A stretch of 64,000 nt of DNA from ZC4RG30 sp039917615 (lineage in GTDB: Bacteria; Pseudomonadota; Gammaproteobacteria; Steroidobacterales; Steroidobacteraceae): positions 1 through 64,000 of the forward strand of contig JBDSJD010000048.1 of assembly GCA_039917615.1 (NCBI GenBank), given 5' to 3'. Below, one piece after another: positions 25,553-32,573 of this stretch. Within the stretch, counting starts at the first letter, position 1, and every line of letters begins with the position of its first letter. The notes beneath the pieces were generated by a model. The model was not told the DNA's origin. It searched no databases and saw only the letters and a list, made by a program, of their open reading frames with translations. A program made the position numbers and the translations under genes.

Positions 25553-27274
25553 ATGCTGACTCATCTGCAGATTCGCGACCTTGCGATTGTCGATTCCCTG
25601 GAACTGGATTTTGCCAGCGGCCTCACGGTGCTCACCGGTGAAACCGGTGCGGGAAAGTCCATCGTGGTAGACGCCCTGACCCTGGTCTGCGGGGCACGCG
25701 CCGGCGCGGACCAGATCCGCGCCGGCGCGGACAAGGCGGAAATTGCCGCAACCTTCGACATCCGGCAGCTGCCGCGCCCTGTACGCGCGCTGCTGGAAGA
25801 GCAGTCGATCGAGGCCGATGACGAACTGCTGGTACGGCGGATCATCAACGTCGACGGCCGCTCGCGCGCCTACCTGAACGGCCAGGCGGTGCCGGTGCAG
25901 CAGTTGCGCGAAATCGTCGGCAGTCTGCTGGACGTGCATGGCCAGCATGAGTTCCAGTCGCTGACACGCAGCGGCTCGCAGCGTGAACTGCTGGACCAGT
26001 ACGGCAAGCTTGAACCTCTCACGGCGCAGGTCGAAGCCGCACATCGCGTGTGGCTCGCCCTGCTCAACCGGCTGCTGGAAATCGAATCCAGCATGCGCGA
26101 CCGCGATGCACGCCTCGAACTGCTGCGCTTCCAGGACGGCGAACTGGCGCAGCTGAACTTCAAGCCCGGCGAAGCAGCAGAACTCGCCGCCGAAGCGCAC
26201 CGCCTGGGCAATCGCGGCCGTCTGCTCGAAGGCACGCAACTGGCAGCCCACCTTCTGTATGAGGGGGAGGCAGATACAGCGCAGGCCACCCTGGCCCGCG
26301 CGCAGTCTGCACTACGCCCCCTGCTGACAGTCGATGCAGCGCTGGTACCGGTAGCTGCGCTGCTGGATGAAGCCGCCATCCGCATCACCGAAGCGGCGCG
26401 CGAACTCGGGCGCTACGGTGAATCCCTCGACATGGACAGCGCCCGGCAAACCGTGGTGGAAAAACGCCTCGCTGCCGCAGAAGAGCTGGCGCGCAAGCAC
26501 CGCGTTGCCGTGGCCGACCTGCCTGCCCACCGCGTCACTCTGCGCGCTGAACTCGACGCGCTGGAATCCGCCGAGCAGGATGTCGCCACACTGCGCCGCC
26601 AGCAGGCCCAGGCACTGACCGTCTATCGCGACCTGGCCGTGAAGCTATCCGAATCACGCCATGCCATCGCCCTGACATTCAGCAAGGAAATCACCGCGCG
26701 CATGCACACGCTGGGCATGTCCGGCGGACGCTTCCAGGTTGAGGTCGCACCGCACGCCTCGACCGAACCCCAGCCCCACGGCCTCGACCAGATTGAATTC
26801 CGCGTCACGGCCAATCCGGGCCAACCGCTGCGGTCGCTGGCCAAGGTGGCATCCGGCGGCGAACTGGCACGCCTGTCGCTGGCGGTGCAGGTGGCCTGCG
26901 TGGCGAATGAACGTCGCTGCATGGTGTTCGACGAAGTCGACGCCGGCATCGGTGGTGCCGTGGCCGAGGTGGTCGGCAAGCAGCTACGGGCACTGGGGGC
27001 ACGCTCCCAGGTGCTGTGCGTCACCCACCTGCCGCAGGTGGCGGCACAGGGACATCACCATCTGCGGGTGCTGAAGCTTACCGACGGCAAGACCACGCGC
27101 ATCAGCCTTGCCGACCTTGGCGCCGGCGAGCGGGTGCAAGAGGTGGCGCGCATGCTCGGTGGCGCAACTATCACCGACAAGGCGCTGGCTCACGCCAGTG
27201 AGATGCTGTCCGCTTCAGCCGGCGGCGGCGACACGGCAAAAGTCAAACCCCGCCAGCGGTCCCGTCAGGGGTGA
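25553..27274 (+). CDS. recN: DNA repair protein RecN
   Basis: SMC-like ATPase that helps repair double-strand breaks by recombination. The 573-aa protein has Walker A GETGAGKS (29-36), the LLDVHGQHEFQSL signature of RecN, two coiled-coil arms flanking a short hinge, the ABC signature VASGGELARLSLAVQ and Walker B CMVFDEVDAGIGG, then VTHLPQVAAQ. The nadK-recN pairing is widespread. Its last 10 nt overlap the convergent fur gene. Confidence 0.96.
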   Translation: MLTHLQIRDLAIVDSLELDFASGLTVLTGETGAGKSIVVDALTLVCGARAGADQIRAGADKAEIAATFDIRQLPRPVRALLEEQSIEADDELLVRRIINVDGRSRAYLNGQAVPVQQLREIVGSLLDVHGQHEFQSLTRSGSQRELLDQYGKLEPLTAQVEAAHRVWLALLNRLLEIESSMRDRDARLELLRFQDGELAQLNFKPGEAAELAAEAHRLGNRGRLLEGTQLAAHLLYEGEADTAQATLARAQSALRPLLTVDAALVPVAALLDEAAIRITEAARELGRYGESLDMDSARQTVVEKRLAAAEELARKHRVAVADLPAHRVTLRAELDALESAEQDVATLRRQQAQALTVYRDLAVKLSESRHAIALTFSKEITARMHTLGMSGGRFQVEVAPHASTEPQPHGLDQIEFRVTANPGQPLRSLAKVASGGELARLSLAVQVACVANERRCMVFDEVDAGIGGAVAEVVGKQLRALGARSQVLCVTHLPQVAAQGHHHLRVLKLTDGKTTRISLADLGAGERVQEVARMLGGATITDKALAHASEMLSASAGGGDTAKVKPRQRSRQG

Positions 27275-27723
27275 TGGTGCTTGCGGGTGGCGCTGCCTGC
27301 GGGCGGCCGCGTGGGGCAATTGGCGCGGCGGCAATGTCCGTAAAGAATCATTGAATGGTCGTGGATGTCGAAGCCACGCTGCGTCGCAATCGCCTTCTGG
27401 CGATCTTCGATACCGGCATCGACGAACTCTTCGACCTTGCCACAGTCTATGCAGACGATGTGGTCATGATGTTCGCCCCGGTTCAGCTCGAAAACAGCCA
27501 TCCCATCTTCGAAATGGTGGCGGGACACAAGGCCTGCGGCCTCGAACTGGGTCAGCACGCGGTACACCGTGGCAAGCCCGATGTCTTCGTTGGAACCCAG
27601 CAGGGATTTGTAGATGTCTTCCGCCGACTTGTGCCGGACCCCGTCGCTCTCCAGGATTTCCAGTATCTTAAGCCGCGGCAAAGTGACCTTGAGCCCGGCA
27701 TTGCGCAGATCCTTGCCTTCCAT
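27265..27723 (-). CDS. fur: ferric uptake regulator Fur
   Basis: Iron-dependent repressor. The 152-aa protein begins MEGKDLRNAGLKVTLPRLKILEILE, has the winged helix with IGLATVYRVLTQFEAAGLVSRH, the metal-site HHDHIVCIDCGKVEEF and a second Cys pair near the end (CRRANC), suggesting a structural zinc site, then a His-rich tail (KHHHP). ATG at 27723 matches the family start; a longer frame to 27783 is rejected. Divergent from bamE, the usual gammaproteobacterial arrangement. Confidence 0.96.
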   Translation of the reverse strand: MEGKDLRNAGLKVTLPRLKILEILESDGVRHKSAEDIYKSLLGSNEDIGLATVYRVLTQFEAAGLVSRHHFEDGMAVFELNRGEHHDHIVCIDCGKVEEFVDAGIEDRQKAIATQRGFDIHDHSMILYGHCRRANCPTRPPAGSATRKHHHP

Positions 27724-27751
27724 CTGGGTGGGCTCCGTTGTGTCAGGTAAT

Positions 27752-28255
27752 ATGAGCGATTCTACAGTGACGACAAATCCCATGCGACAAACCCACTCCC
27801 CCGATTGCCGCGCGCAGCGCCCATTGGTTCAGCGCCTGCTGGCGACGATCGCAGTTGCAGGGGTGCTCGCACTTGCCACTGGTTGCCTGTACCGCATGCC
27901 GATCCAGCAGGGTAATTACCTGGACCCGACCCAGGCGGTGCAGTTACAGGCGGGCATGACCAAATCGCAGGTGAGGTTCCTGCTTGGCACCCCGATACTG
28001 CCCAGTGGTTTCAACGCCGACCGCTGGAATTATTTTTACTACAGAAAAGACCCCACCGTGAAAACGCCGTTCAGCAGGCAACTGACGGTTTATTTCAAGG
28101 ACGACAAAGTCGACCACTTCGATCTTCCGGCGGACGCCGCGGCCGCGGCGGCGGCGATGTCTGCGGCTGCCGCTGCACCAGTGTCTGATGCTCCCCTGGT
28201 CAAGCCTGGCGCTCCACCAGTGATTCCTGAAGCCAGGCGCACACCAAGGCGCTAA
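27752..28255 (+). CDS. bamE: outer-membrane assembly lipoprotein BamE (SmpA/OmlA)
   Basis: Accessory lipoprotein of the BAM complex that inserts outer-membrane proteins. After a 45-residue N-terminus with lipobox LATGC it has the compact BamE fold: IQQGNYLDPTQAVQLQAGMTKSQVRFLLGTP, DRWNYFYYRKDP and LTVYFKDDKVDHF. A low-complexity Ala/Pro tail follows (from about 125). ATG at 27752 has AGG 4-5 nt upstream; ATG at 27782 gives a more compact signal peptide and is an equal alternative. Stop overlaps that of the convergent ratA gene. Confidence 0.92.
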   Translation: MSDSTVTTNPMRQTHSPDCRAQRPLVQRLLATIAVAGVLALATGCLYRMPIQQGNYLDPTQAVQLQAGMTKSQVRFLLGTPILPSGFNADRWNYFYYRKDPTVKTPFSRQLTVYFKDDKVDHFDLPADAAAAAAAMSAAAAAPVSDAPLVKPGAPPVIPEARRTPRR

Positions 28256-28716
28256 CTGCCCTGCAGGTCAGCGCGTTCCTGCCTCGCCCGGGCGACAAAG
28301 GCATCCACCAGCGAACCCGCCATTCGCTCGATCAGCGGCCCCATGGCCATGCCGGTGAGACCGCCCGCGAGCTCGAAGCGCAGGTGTAGTTCCACCCGAC
28401 AGCCCATTTCAACGTCGGACCCGGGTTGCGTGACGGGCGTCAGTTGCCACACCCCGTCCAGGCTACGCAGCGGCCCTTCTTCCAGTTCCATGTGAATGCA
28501 GGAATCCGGCGTCAGGCGGTTGCGAGTGACAAAAGAAGTCCGCAGCAAACCGCTGCCTACTGTCAGGCGTGCACGCAGCATCGCGGGTGTTCGTTCAAGC
28601 ACAGTCGCGGCACTGCAGCCCGGCACGAAACCGGGATAAGCAGCAACATCATTGATGAGCTCGAACATGCGGCGCGTCGTTGCCGGCACCAGCGCAGAGC
28701 GCCTGATCTCTCGCAT
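28252..28716 (-). CDS. RatA/PasT-family SRPBCC protein (Coq10-like)
   Basis: A 154-aa START/SRPBCC-fold protein beginning MREIRRSALVPATTRRMFELINDVAAYPGFVPGC, characteristic of the RatA/Coq10 family. E. coli RatA was described as inhibiting 70S formation, while Coq10 relatives bind ubiquinone; which applies here is not decidable. Longer in-frame starts inside smpB are rejected. It is divergent from smpB across 15 nt and convergent with bamE, the two stop codons sharing three bases (CTAA region 28252-28255). No RatB-type partner follows on this strand. Confidence 0.9.
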   Translation of the reverse strand: MREIRRSALVPATTRRMFELINDVAAYPGFVPGCSAATVLERTPAMLRARLTVGSGLLRTSFVTRNRLTPDSCIHMELEEGPLRSLDGVWQLTPVTQPGSDVEMGCRVELHLRFELAGGLTGMAMGPLIERMAGSLVDAFVARARQERADLQGS

Positions 28717-28731
28717 GCCGCATAATAGCGC

Positions 28732-29205
28732 ATGGCCAAAGACACGAAGGAAGACGGCAAGTCGCTGATCGCCGAGAACCGCAAGGCGCGGCACGACTAC
28801 TTCATTGAAGACCGCTACGAGGCGGGCCTGTCGCTGATGGGTTGGGAGGTCAAGTCCCTGCGCGCCGGGCGTGCGCAGTTGACCGAAGCCTATGTCTTCA
28901 TTCGTGCGGGCGAGATCTTCATGATGGGCGCGCACCTGTCGCCACTGAACTCAGCTTCAACGCATGTGATCGCGGAGCCCACGCGTACGCGCAAGCTGCT
29001 GCTCAATCGCGCGGAGATCGACCGGCTGGTCGGCGCGGTGGAACGCGAGGGGTACACCATCGTGCCGCTGGAGCTGTACTGGAAGGCAGGGCGCGCCAAG
29101 GTGCGCATTGGCCTCGCCAAGGGCAAGAAGCAGCACGACAAACGCGCTACCGAGAAAGACCGGGACTGGCAACGCGACAAAGCACGCGTCTTGCGCATTC
29201 GCTGA
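28732..29205 (+). CDS. smpB: SsrA-binding protein SmpB
   Basis: Binds tmRNA and carries it to stalled ribosomes, filling the decoding site with its C-terminal tail. The 157-aa protein has the oligonucleotide-binding barrel (ENRKARHDYFIEDRYEAGLSLMGWEVKSLRAG, AYVFIRAGEIFMMGAHLSP) and the basic tail KGKKQHDKRATEKDRDWQRD. Its partner ssrA lies about 0.9 kb downstream, beyond a radical SAM gene. Confidence 0.97.
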   Translation: MAKDTKEDGKSLIAENRKARHDYFIEDRYEAGLSLMGWEVKSLRAGRAQLTEAYVFIRAGEIFMMGAHLSPLNSASTHVIAEPTRTRKLLLNRAEIDRLVGAVEREGYTIVPLELYWKAGRAKVRIGLAKGKKQHDKRATEKDRDWQRDKARVLRIR

Positions 29206-29230
29206 GCGAGACGCTGGAACGCAGCCGCCC

Positions 29231-30103
29231 GTGAACGCGCCCCTTCATACGATTGCGCTCACCCGGCTGCGGGAACTGTGGCTGCACACTGGCACGGCCT
29301 GCAATCTGAGCTGTCCGTTCTGCCACGAAGGCTCGAAGCCAGCCGATCAACGGTTGCAGGGCTTCTCGCTGGCCGAGGTCGCGCCGGTCATTGACCAGGC
29401 GGCTTCACTCAAAGTCGGGCGTCTGGCATTCACTGGTGGTGAGCCGCTGATCCTGCGCGATATCCACGCAATTCTGGCCTATGCATTGCAGCGGCTGCCG
29501 GTGCTGGTACTCACCAATGGCACGGCGCCGTTCATACGCCGTGCGCATCAGCTGGCGAGCCTGCGCACGCTGCCGCATGCGCTGTCATTTCGCGTCAGCA
29601 TCGATTACCCGGATGAAGCGCAGCACGACGCGGGCCGGGGATTGAAGAACTACCGCAAGGCGCTTGAAGGACTGCGACTGCTGCATGCTGCGGGATTTGC
29701 TGTGGGCATCACCCGACAATTGCAGCCGGGTGAAAACGCACATGCGGTCGACAACCGCTTTCGTAACCTGCTGCGCAAGCAGCGCCTGCCGGAAGACATG
29801 GAGATAGTGGCCCTGCCTGAACTCGGCGCATTGGGCAGATCCGCAGTTGCTGCCGCCGCAGACCCTGCCCCGCCGGCGTTCGCGACCGCGCCCGCCTGCT
29901 CCCGCAGCCGCATGCTGATACGGCGCGACGGTGCGCTGCGTCTTGCGCCCTGCCCGCTGGTCGATGACGATGCATCCTTCGACGCATCGCCAGACCTTGA
30001 AATGGCCCTCGCGAGCAGCATCTTCCCCCACCACCCGCGCTGCAGCCTGTGCCGCAATCAGGGTGTGAACTACATCGGCGCTGATACGCCGGCGGGCGTA
30101 TAA
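29231..30103 (+). CDS. radical SAM protein of unknown substrate, between smpB and ssrA
   Basis: A 290-aa protein with the radical SAM cluster motif CNLSCPFC (CxxxCxxC, about residues 20-27), the GGEPLILRD segment that contacts S-adenosylmethionine, and a C-terminal Cys pair CSLC near RNQGVNYIG that may hold part of an auxiliary cluster. GTG at 29231 is the likely start. I do not recognise a named family. The gene fills the space between smpB and ssrA, and its TAA stop is part of the ssrA -10 box. A link to trans-translation is positional only. Confidence 0.75.
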   Translation: MNAPLHTIALTRLRELWLHTGTACNLSCPFCHEGSKPADQRLQGFSLAEVAPVIDQAASLKVGRLAFTGGEPLILRDIHAILAYALQRLPVLVLTNGTAPFIRRAHQLASLRTLPHALSFRVSIDYPDEAQHDAGRGLKNYRKALEGLRLLHAAGFAVGITRQLQPGENAHAVDNRFRNLLRKQRLPEDMEIVALPELGALGRSAVAAAADPAPPAFATAPACSRSRMLIRRDGALRLAPCPLVDDDASFDASPDLEMALASSIFPHHPRCSLCRNQGVNYIGADTPAGV

Positions 30104-30104
30104 T
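30099..30104 (+). promoter_or_regulatory. -10 box of the ssrA promoter
   Basis: A perfect TATAAT lies 18 nt before the mature 5' end of tmRNA; initiation would fall about 30111, leaving a short leader for RNase P to remove. The -35 region is not convincing. The box contains the TAA stop codon of the radical SAM gene (30101-30103), so the coding end and the promoter are physically fused. Confidence 0.65.
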
Positions 30105-30212
30105 CGCGTTGACTCTTTGAAAGGGGGCGACCGGTTTCGACGTGGGTTGCGAAACTTCAGTTGCGTACCGAGGTGCATGGGTCCTCGTTAAACTCTTGTG
30201 CAAACTCTAGTT

Positions 30213-30245
30213 GCCAACGACGACAACTACGCTCTAGCCGCTTAA
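30213..30245 (+). CDS. tmRNA proteolysis tag ANDDNYALAA
   Basis: The tag reading frame in exon 1 begins with resume codon GCC at 30213 and reads ANDDNYALAA before TAA at 30243-30245. E. coli has ANDENYALAA, so only one conserved acidic swap (Glu to Asp) separates them, and the C-terminal LAA degron recognised by ClpXP is intact. A second in-frame stop follows closely downstream (CTTAA). Confidence 0.93.
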   Translation, partial: ANDDNYALAA

Positions 30246-30460
30246 TCCGGCTTAACCTCCGACCCGCTGGTGCCTGTGCCACGGAACCGGGGGACGCGCT
30301 CACAGGATCGCGCTGCACCGTGCTACGGGGTGCAGCGTTAAGAGACACCGTCAGCTGGCCAAGCGTCTTCCCTGCTGCTCGGGTAGCGTGAGGTGAGAAA
30401 CCAAAGAGACAGCTACGTACGTAGATGCTGAAATGTAGTGCTTGCGGACGCGGGTTCGAT

Positions 30461-30756
30461 TGATGCGAAGGAACGCAATGGTCGCCTTCACCCGGAAGGG
30501 TGAAGTGACAACGGGGCTCATTCGGTGAACCCTCACGTCGCTGGCAACAGCGGCCTGGCAACGCCGAGGGGTGGAAAGAGGCCAACTCTTCCTGCCCTGT
30601 AGAGACTCATAGACTGGCTGAGCCGCTTTCACGGCAGAGCCGGCACTAGGATCTGAACCGCAAGGTTTGGATAACACGCCCCGCATCCGGCACATCGCGG
30701 AAGCGATGAAGGATGAAGGCATAGTCCAGTCCGTCTCGAAAGAGATGGGGTGACTG
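30461..30756 (+). mobile_element. group I self-splicing intron in ssrA
   Basis: 296 nt without an open reading frame of its own. P1 joins exon bases 30457-30460 and intron 30461-30467 to 30474-30484, 10 of 11 bases paired, with U-G wobbles at the splice junction (U60-G81). P2 is 30486-30493/30498-30505 with a GGAA loop. P3 is GGCTCA 30515-30520 with TGAGCC 30619-30624. P4 is about 30529-30534/30566-30572; P5 is 30539-30543/30548-30552 with a GCAA loop. P7 pairs GACU 30612-30615 with AGUC 30723-30726, inside AAGGCATAGTCC, which resembles the group I S element. P8 is 30684-30715 and P9 30731-30737/30742-30748 with a GAAA loop. The intron ends in G (30756), as required. Subgroup not assigned. 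Confidence 0.9.
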
Positions 30757-30779
30757 TCCCGCCGCCTCCACCAATGGTG

Positions 30780-30809
30780 AGGCCTCTCCGGAGAAATCCG
30801 GAGAGGCCT
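30780..30809 (+). terminator. perfect hairpin just after ssrA
   Basis: Thirteen-base arms (30780-30792 and 30797-30809) are exactly complementary around a GAAA loop, starting 6 nt after the encoded CCA. A strong hairpin here fits a 3' boundary for the tmRNA precursor, but the following bases (GGCTTC) are not a U-run, so it may be a processing or anti-exonuclease structure rather than a classical terminator, and could allow read-through into the endonuclease gene. Confidence 0.45.
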
Positions 30810-30834
30810 GGCTTCAAGGCACGGAGAATTCCAC

Positions 30835-31326
30835 ATGGGCCACGAATCGCGCATTCCCAGGTTGCCACCGGAAATTGCCGCCTATATCGCCGGGCTGATT
30901 GACGGCGAAGGCACGATCACTTTGACGAGAATGCATGCAAACGAAACCAGACGGCTGGTCGTCAGCATTGCCAACACTGAGATTCAGATCCTGCAATTCG
31001 TGATTGCTCAGGTTTGCGCAGGCAAGATTACGCGCAAGAGCACCACCTCGGATCGGCATACGCCATCATTCTGCTACTCGATCACGAGCCAGCAGGCATT
31101 GGCTCTCCTCAGCCAGATCACTCCCTACCTTCTTTCGTACAAGCGTCGGCGGGCAGAATTTGCACTGGCCCGATACAAAGCGCTCACTCCGAGAAACGGC
31201 AAGTACACACCTGAGTTACTGGCCGAACGGCACGAATTTGTCCAGTCATTCCTGAACCTGAAATCGGTGCGTGAGGTAGCGGGGTCATACCGACTCATTC
31301 ATTCACATCAGCCATCGCTGGTTTGA
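30835..31326 (+). CDS. single-motif LAGLIDADG homing endonuclease
   Basis: A 163-aa protein with one LAGLIDADG motif, YIAGLIDGEGTITL (about 17-30), where the Glu of GEG is the usual catalytic acid. One motif and this length (as in I-CreI) imply a homodimer, which prefers a near-palindromic site. A basic C-terminal half with SYKRRRAEFALARYKAL follows. ATG at 30835 has GGAG 8 nt upstream. The gene begins 62 nt after the ssrA 3' end and lies outside the intron. The natural candidate target is intronless ssrA, whose T-arm is itself an inverted repeat; that is inference. By eye the gene is less G+C-rich than its neighbours, consistent with transfer. Confidence 0.88.
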   Translation: MGHESRIPRLPPEIAAYIAGLIDGEGTITLTRMHANETRRLVVSIANTEIQILQFVIAQVCAGKITRKSTTSDRHTPSFCYSITSQQALALLSQITPYLLSYKRRRAEFALARYKALTPRNGKYTPELLAERHEFVQSFLNLKSVREVAGSYRLIHSHQPSLV

Positions 31327-31330
31327 TTGG

Positions 31331-32455
31331 CTAATCGTTCAACTCGTAACTGGTACTGCGCCCACCCGCATCTGATTTCCGCAGGACACCACGAGCCAGC
31401 AGTTCAGTGATGTCTCGCAGTGCCGTATCCGGCGAACACCTGGCAATCGTCGCCCACTTGCTGCTGGTGAGCTTGCCTTCGAAACCATCGAGCAATCGGC
31501 AGACGAGCTTCACTTGACGCGCGTTCATCGGCACTGAACCCGGGGCAGTCCAGCGTTGCCAGAACCTCGTCCTCGCCAGCACGGCATCAAGTGTGTGCTG
31601 AGCCTGATCAACCGCGCGTTGCAGCGTGGCGAGAAACCACTCGAGCCACGCGGTGACCTCCAGTGATTGCTTCTGGGTGCGCTCCAGGATGGCGTAGTAA
31701 GCCTTGCGCTCGCGCTGGATCTGCGCCGACAAACTGTAGAATCGCTGCGGGCTGCCATCCGCGCGAGCCAGCAGAAGATCACCTACAGCACGCGCGATGC
31801 GGCCGTTGCCATCATCGAATGGGTGCAGCGTGATCAACCACAGGTGTGCGAGCCCTGCCTTGATCAGCGGCGGTTCGTTCGATGCACTGTTGGCCCAGTC
31901 CATGAAACGACCGGCCTCGGATTCCAACCGGTCAGCCGGCGGCGCCTCGAAATGCACACGTTGACGCCCCACTGGTCCAGAGACCACCTGCATCGGGCCG
32001 CTGGCATCGTCACGCCAGCCGCCCACGTTGATCCGGGCCAGTCCGGAATAGCCCGTGGGGAACAAAGCGGCGTGCCACCCGAAAAGGCGATCCCGGGTGA
32101 CCGGTGCGTTGCAGTTGGCGGTGGCGTCGAGCACCATTTCGACCACACCTTCGACGTGGCGATCCAGCGGCGCGAGTGCACCGATATCCACACCAAGACG
32201 CCGCGCGATGGAGGAGCGCACCGATTCAACGTCGAGCTGCTCGCCTTCGATCTCGCTGGTCTTGACCACTTCTTCAGTCAACACCACTAGGCTGGCCTGG
32301 TCGCGCAGCGCCATACCGATGTCGGCCAAGCGCCCCATCAAGAGACCCTGGGCGCGGCTGACGTTCGCCAGTCGCTGCGCCAAAGCCGCCAGGTCGAACC
32401 GCCAGGCTGGCCAATCACGCGCCTGCCAGATATAGGTGTAATCACCGCTTTTCAT
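31331..32455 (-). CDS. class II Fic family protein (DUF4172 N-terminus, winged-helix C-terminus)
   Basis: Fic enzymes usually transfer AMP from ATP to a hydroxyl on a target protein. The 374-aa protein has an N-terminal DUF4172-like segment (YIWQARDWPAWRFD), an inhibitory helix TSEIEG (66-71, the S/T-xxx-E-G pattern placed N-terminally, class II), and the core HPFDDGNGR (211-219), intact for catalysis. A C-terminal winged helix (about 310-374) suggests DNA binding. Three repeats in its promoter could be its own operator. Target unknown. It is convergent with the endonuclease gene, 4 nt apart, and looks accessory between core genes. Confidence 0.9.
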   Translation of the reverse strand: MKSGDYTYIWQARDWPAWRFDLAALAQRLANVSRAQGLLMGRLADIGMALRDQASLVVLTEEVVKTSEIEGEQLDVESVRSSIARRLGVDIGALAPLDRHVEGVVEMVLDATANCNAPVTRDRLFGWHAALFPTGYSGLARINVGGWRDDASGPMQVVSGPVGRQRVHFEAPPADRLESEAGRFMDWANSASNEPPLIKAGLAHLWLITLHPFDDGNGRIARAVGDLLLARADGSPQRFYSLSAQIQRERKAYYAILERTQKQSLEVTAWLEWFLATLQRAVDQAQHTLDAVLARTRFWQRWTAPGSVPMNARQVKLVCRLLDGFEGKLTSSKWATIARCSPDTALRDITELLARGVLRKSDAGGRSTSYELND

Positions 32456-32504
32456 GCGGAGATTATCGGGCTCATTCTCCGCAGCCTCAAGTTATTCTCC
32501 GCAT
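32453..32504 (-). promoter_or_regulatory. three-copy operator at the fic promoter
   Basis: Two exact direct copies of ATTCTCCGCA lie at 32474-32483 and 32494-32503, exactly 20 bp apart (two helical turns). A third copy in inverse orientation, GCGGAGATT (32456-32464, one mismatch), overlaps the fic start codon at 32453-32455. Spacing and orientation suggest cooperative binding by a dimer or multimer, plausibly the winged-helix domain of the Fic protein itself. No experimental basis; position and repetition only. Confidence 0.55.
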
Positions 32505-32573
32505 GGCATACAGCTGCCTAAGGCAGCCTTGCGGTGGGCAGCACAGCTTCGATCAGCCGGATGCTGCCATCCA

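Larger units (their letters stand above)
30123..30773 (+). ncRNA. ssrA: tmRNA gene ssrA interrupted by a group I intron in the T-loop
   Basis: Rescues stalled ribosomes by trans-translation. Exon 1 is 30123-30460 and exon 2 is 30757-30773, 355 nt when joined. The 5' end GGGGGCG (30123-30129) pairs over 7 bp with CGCCTCC before the encoded CCA, including the G3-U70 wobble used by alanyl-tRNA synthetase. The conserved GGTTTCGACG follows, the tag reading frame begins at 30213, and the 3' domain runs into GGACGCGGGTTCGAT, where the sequence stops resembling tmRNA. The missing TCCCGC and acceptor strand reappear 296 nt later, so joining restores stem GCGGG/CCCGC with loop TTCGATT. The organism has a one-piece tmRNA, not the permuted two-piece kind, whose break lies elsewhere. 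Confidence 0.95.

Noticed and set aside
24587..26251. Minus-strand open frame of 554 codons opposite nadK and recN
   Set aside because: Runs across two real plus-strand genes and their boundary, with no recognisable domain.
28252..28716. ratA as half of a toxin-antitoxin pair
   Set aside because: No antitoxin-like partner follows it; the gene behaves as a conserved core Coq10-like gene.
30461..30756. Insertion sequence or prophage attachment site as the ssrA insert
   Set aside because: No transposase, integrase, terminal inverted repeats or duplicated target; the insert folds as a group I intron and ends in G.
30123..30773. Permuted two-piece tmRNA as explanation for the split
   Set aside because: Order is the normal one-piece order, and the break lies in the T-loop with group I helices, not in the tag-proximal loop used by two-piece tmRNAs.
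30157..30854. Minus-strand open frames across ssrA and its intron
   Set aside because: The region is accounted for by tmRNA and intron structure; the frames have no family resemblance.
32511..32529. GCTGCC/GGCAGC palindrome as a terminator after the trhO-rluA fusion
   Set aside because: One-base loop and no following U-run on the transcribed strand; too weak to call.
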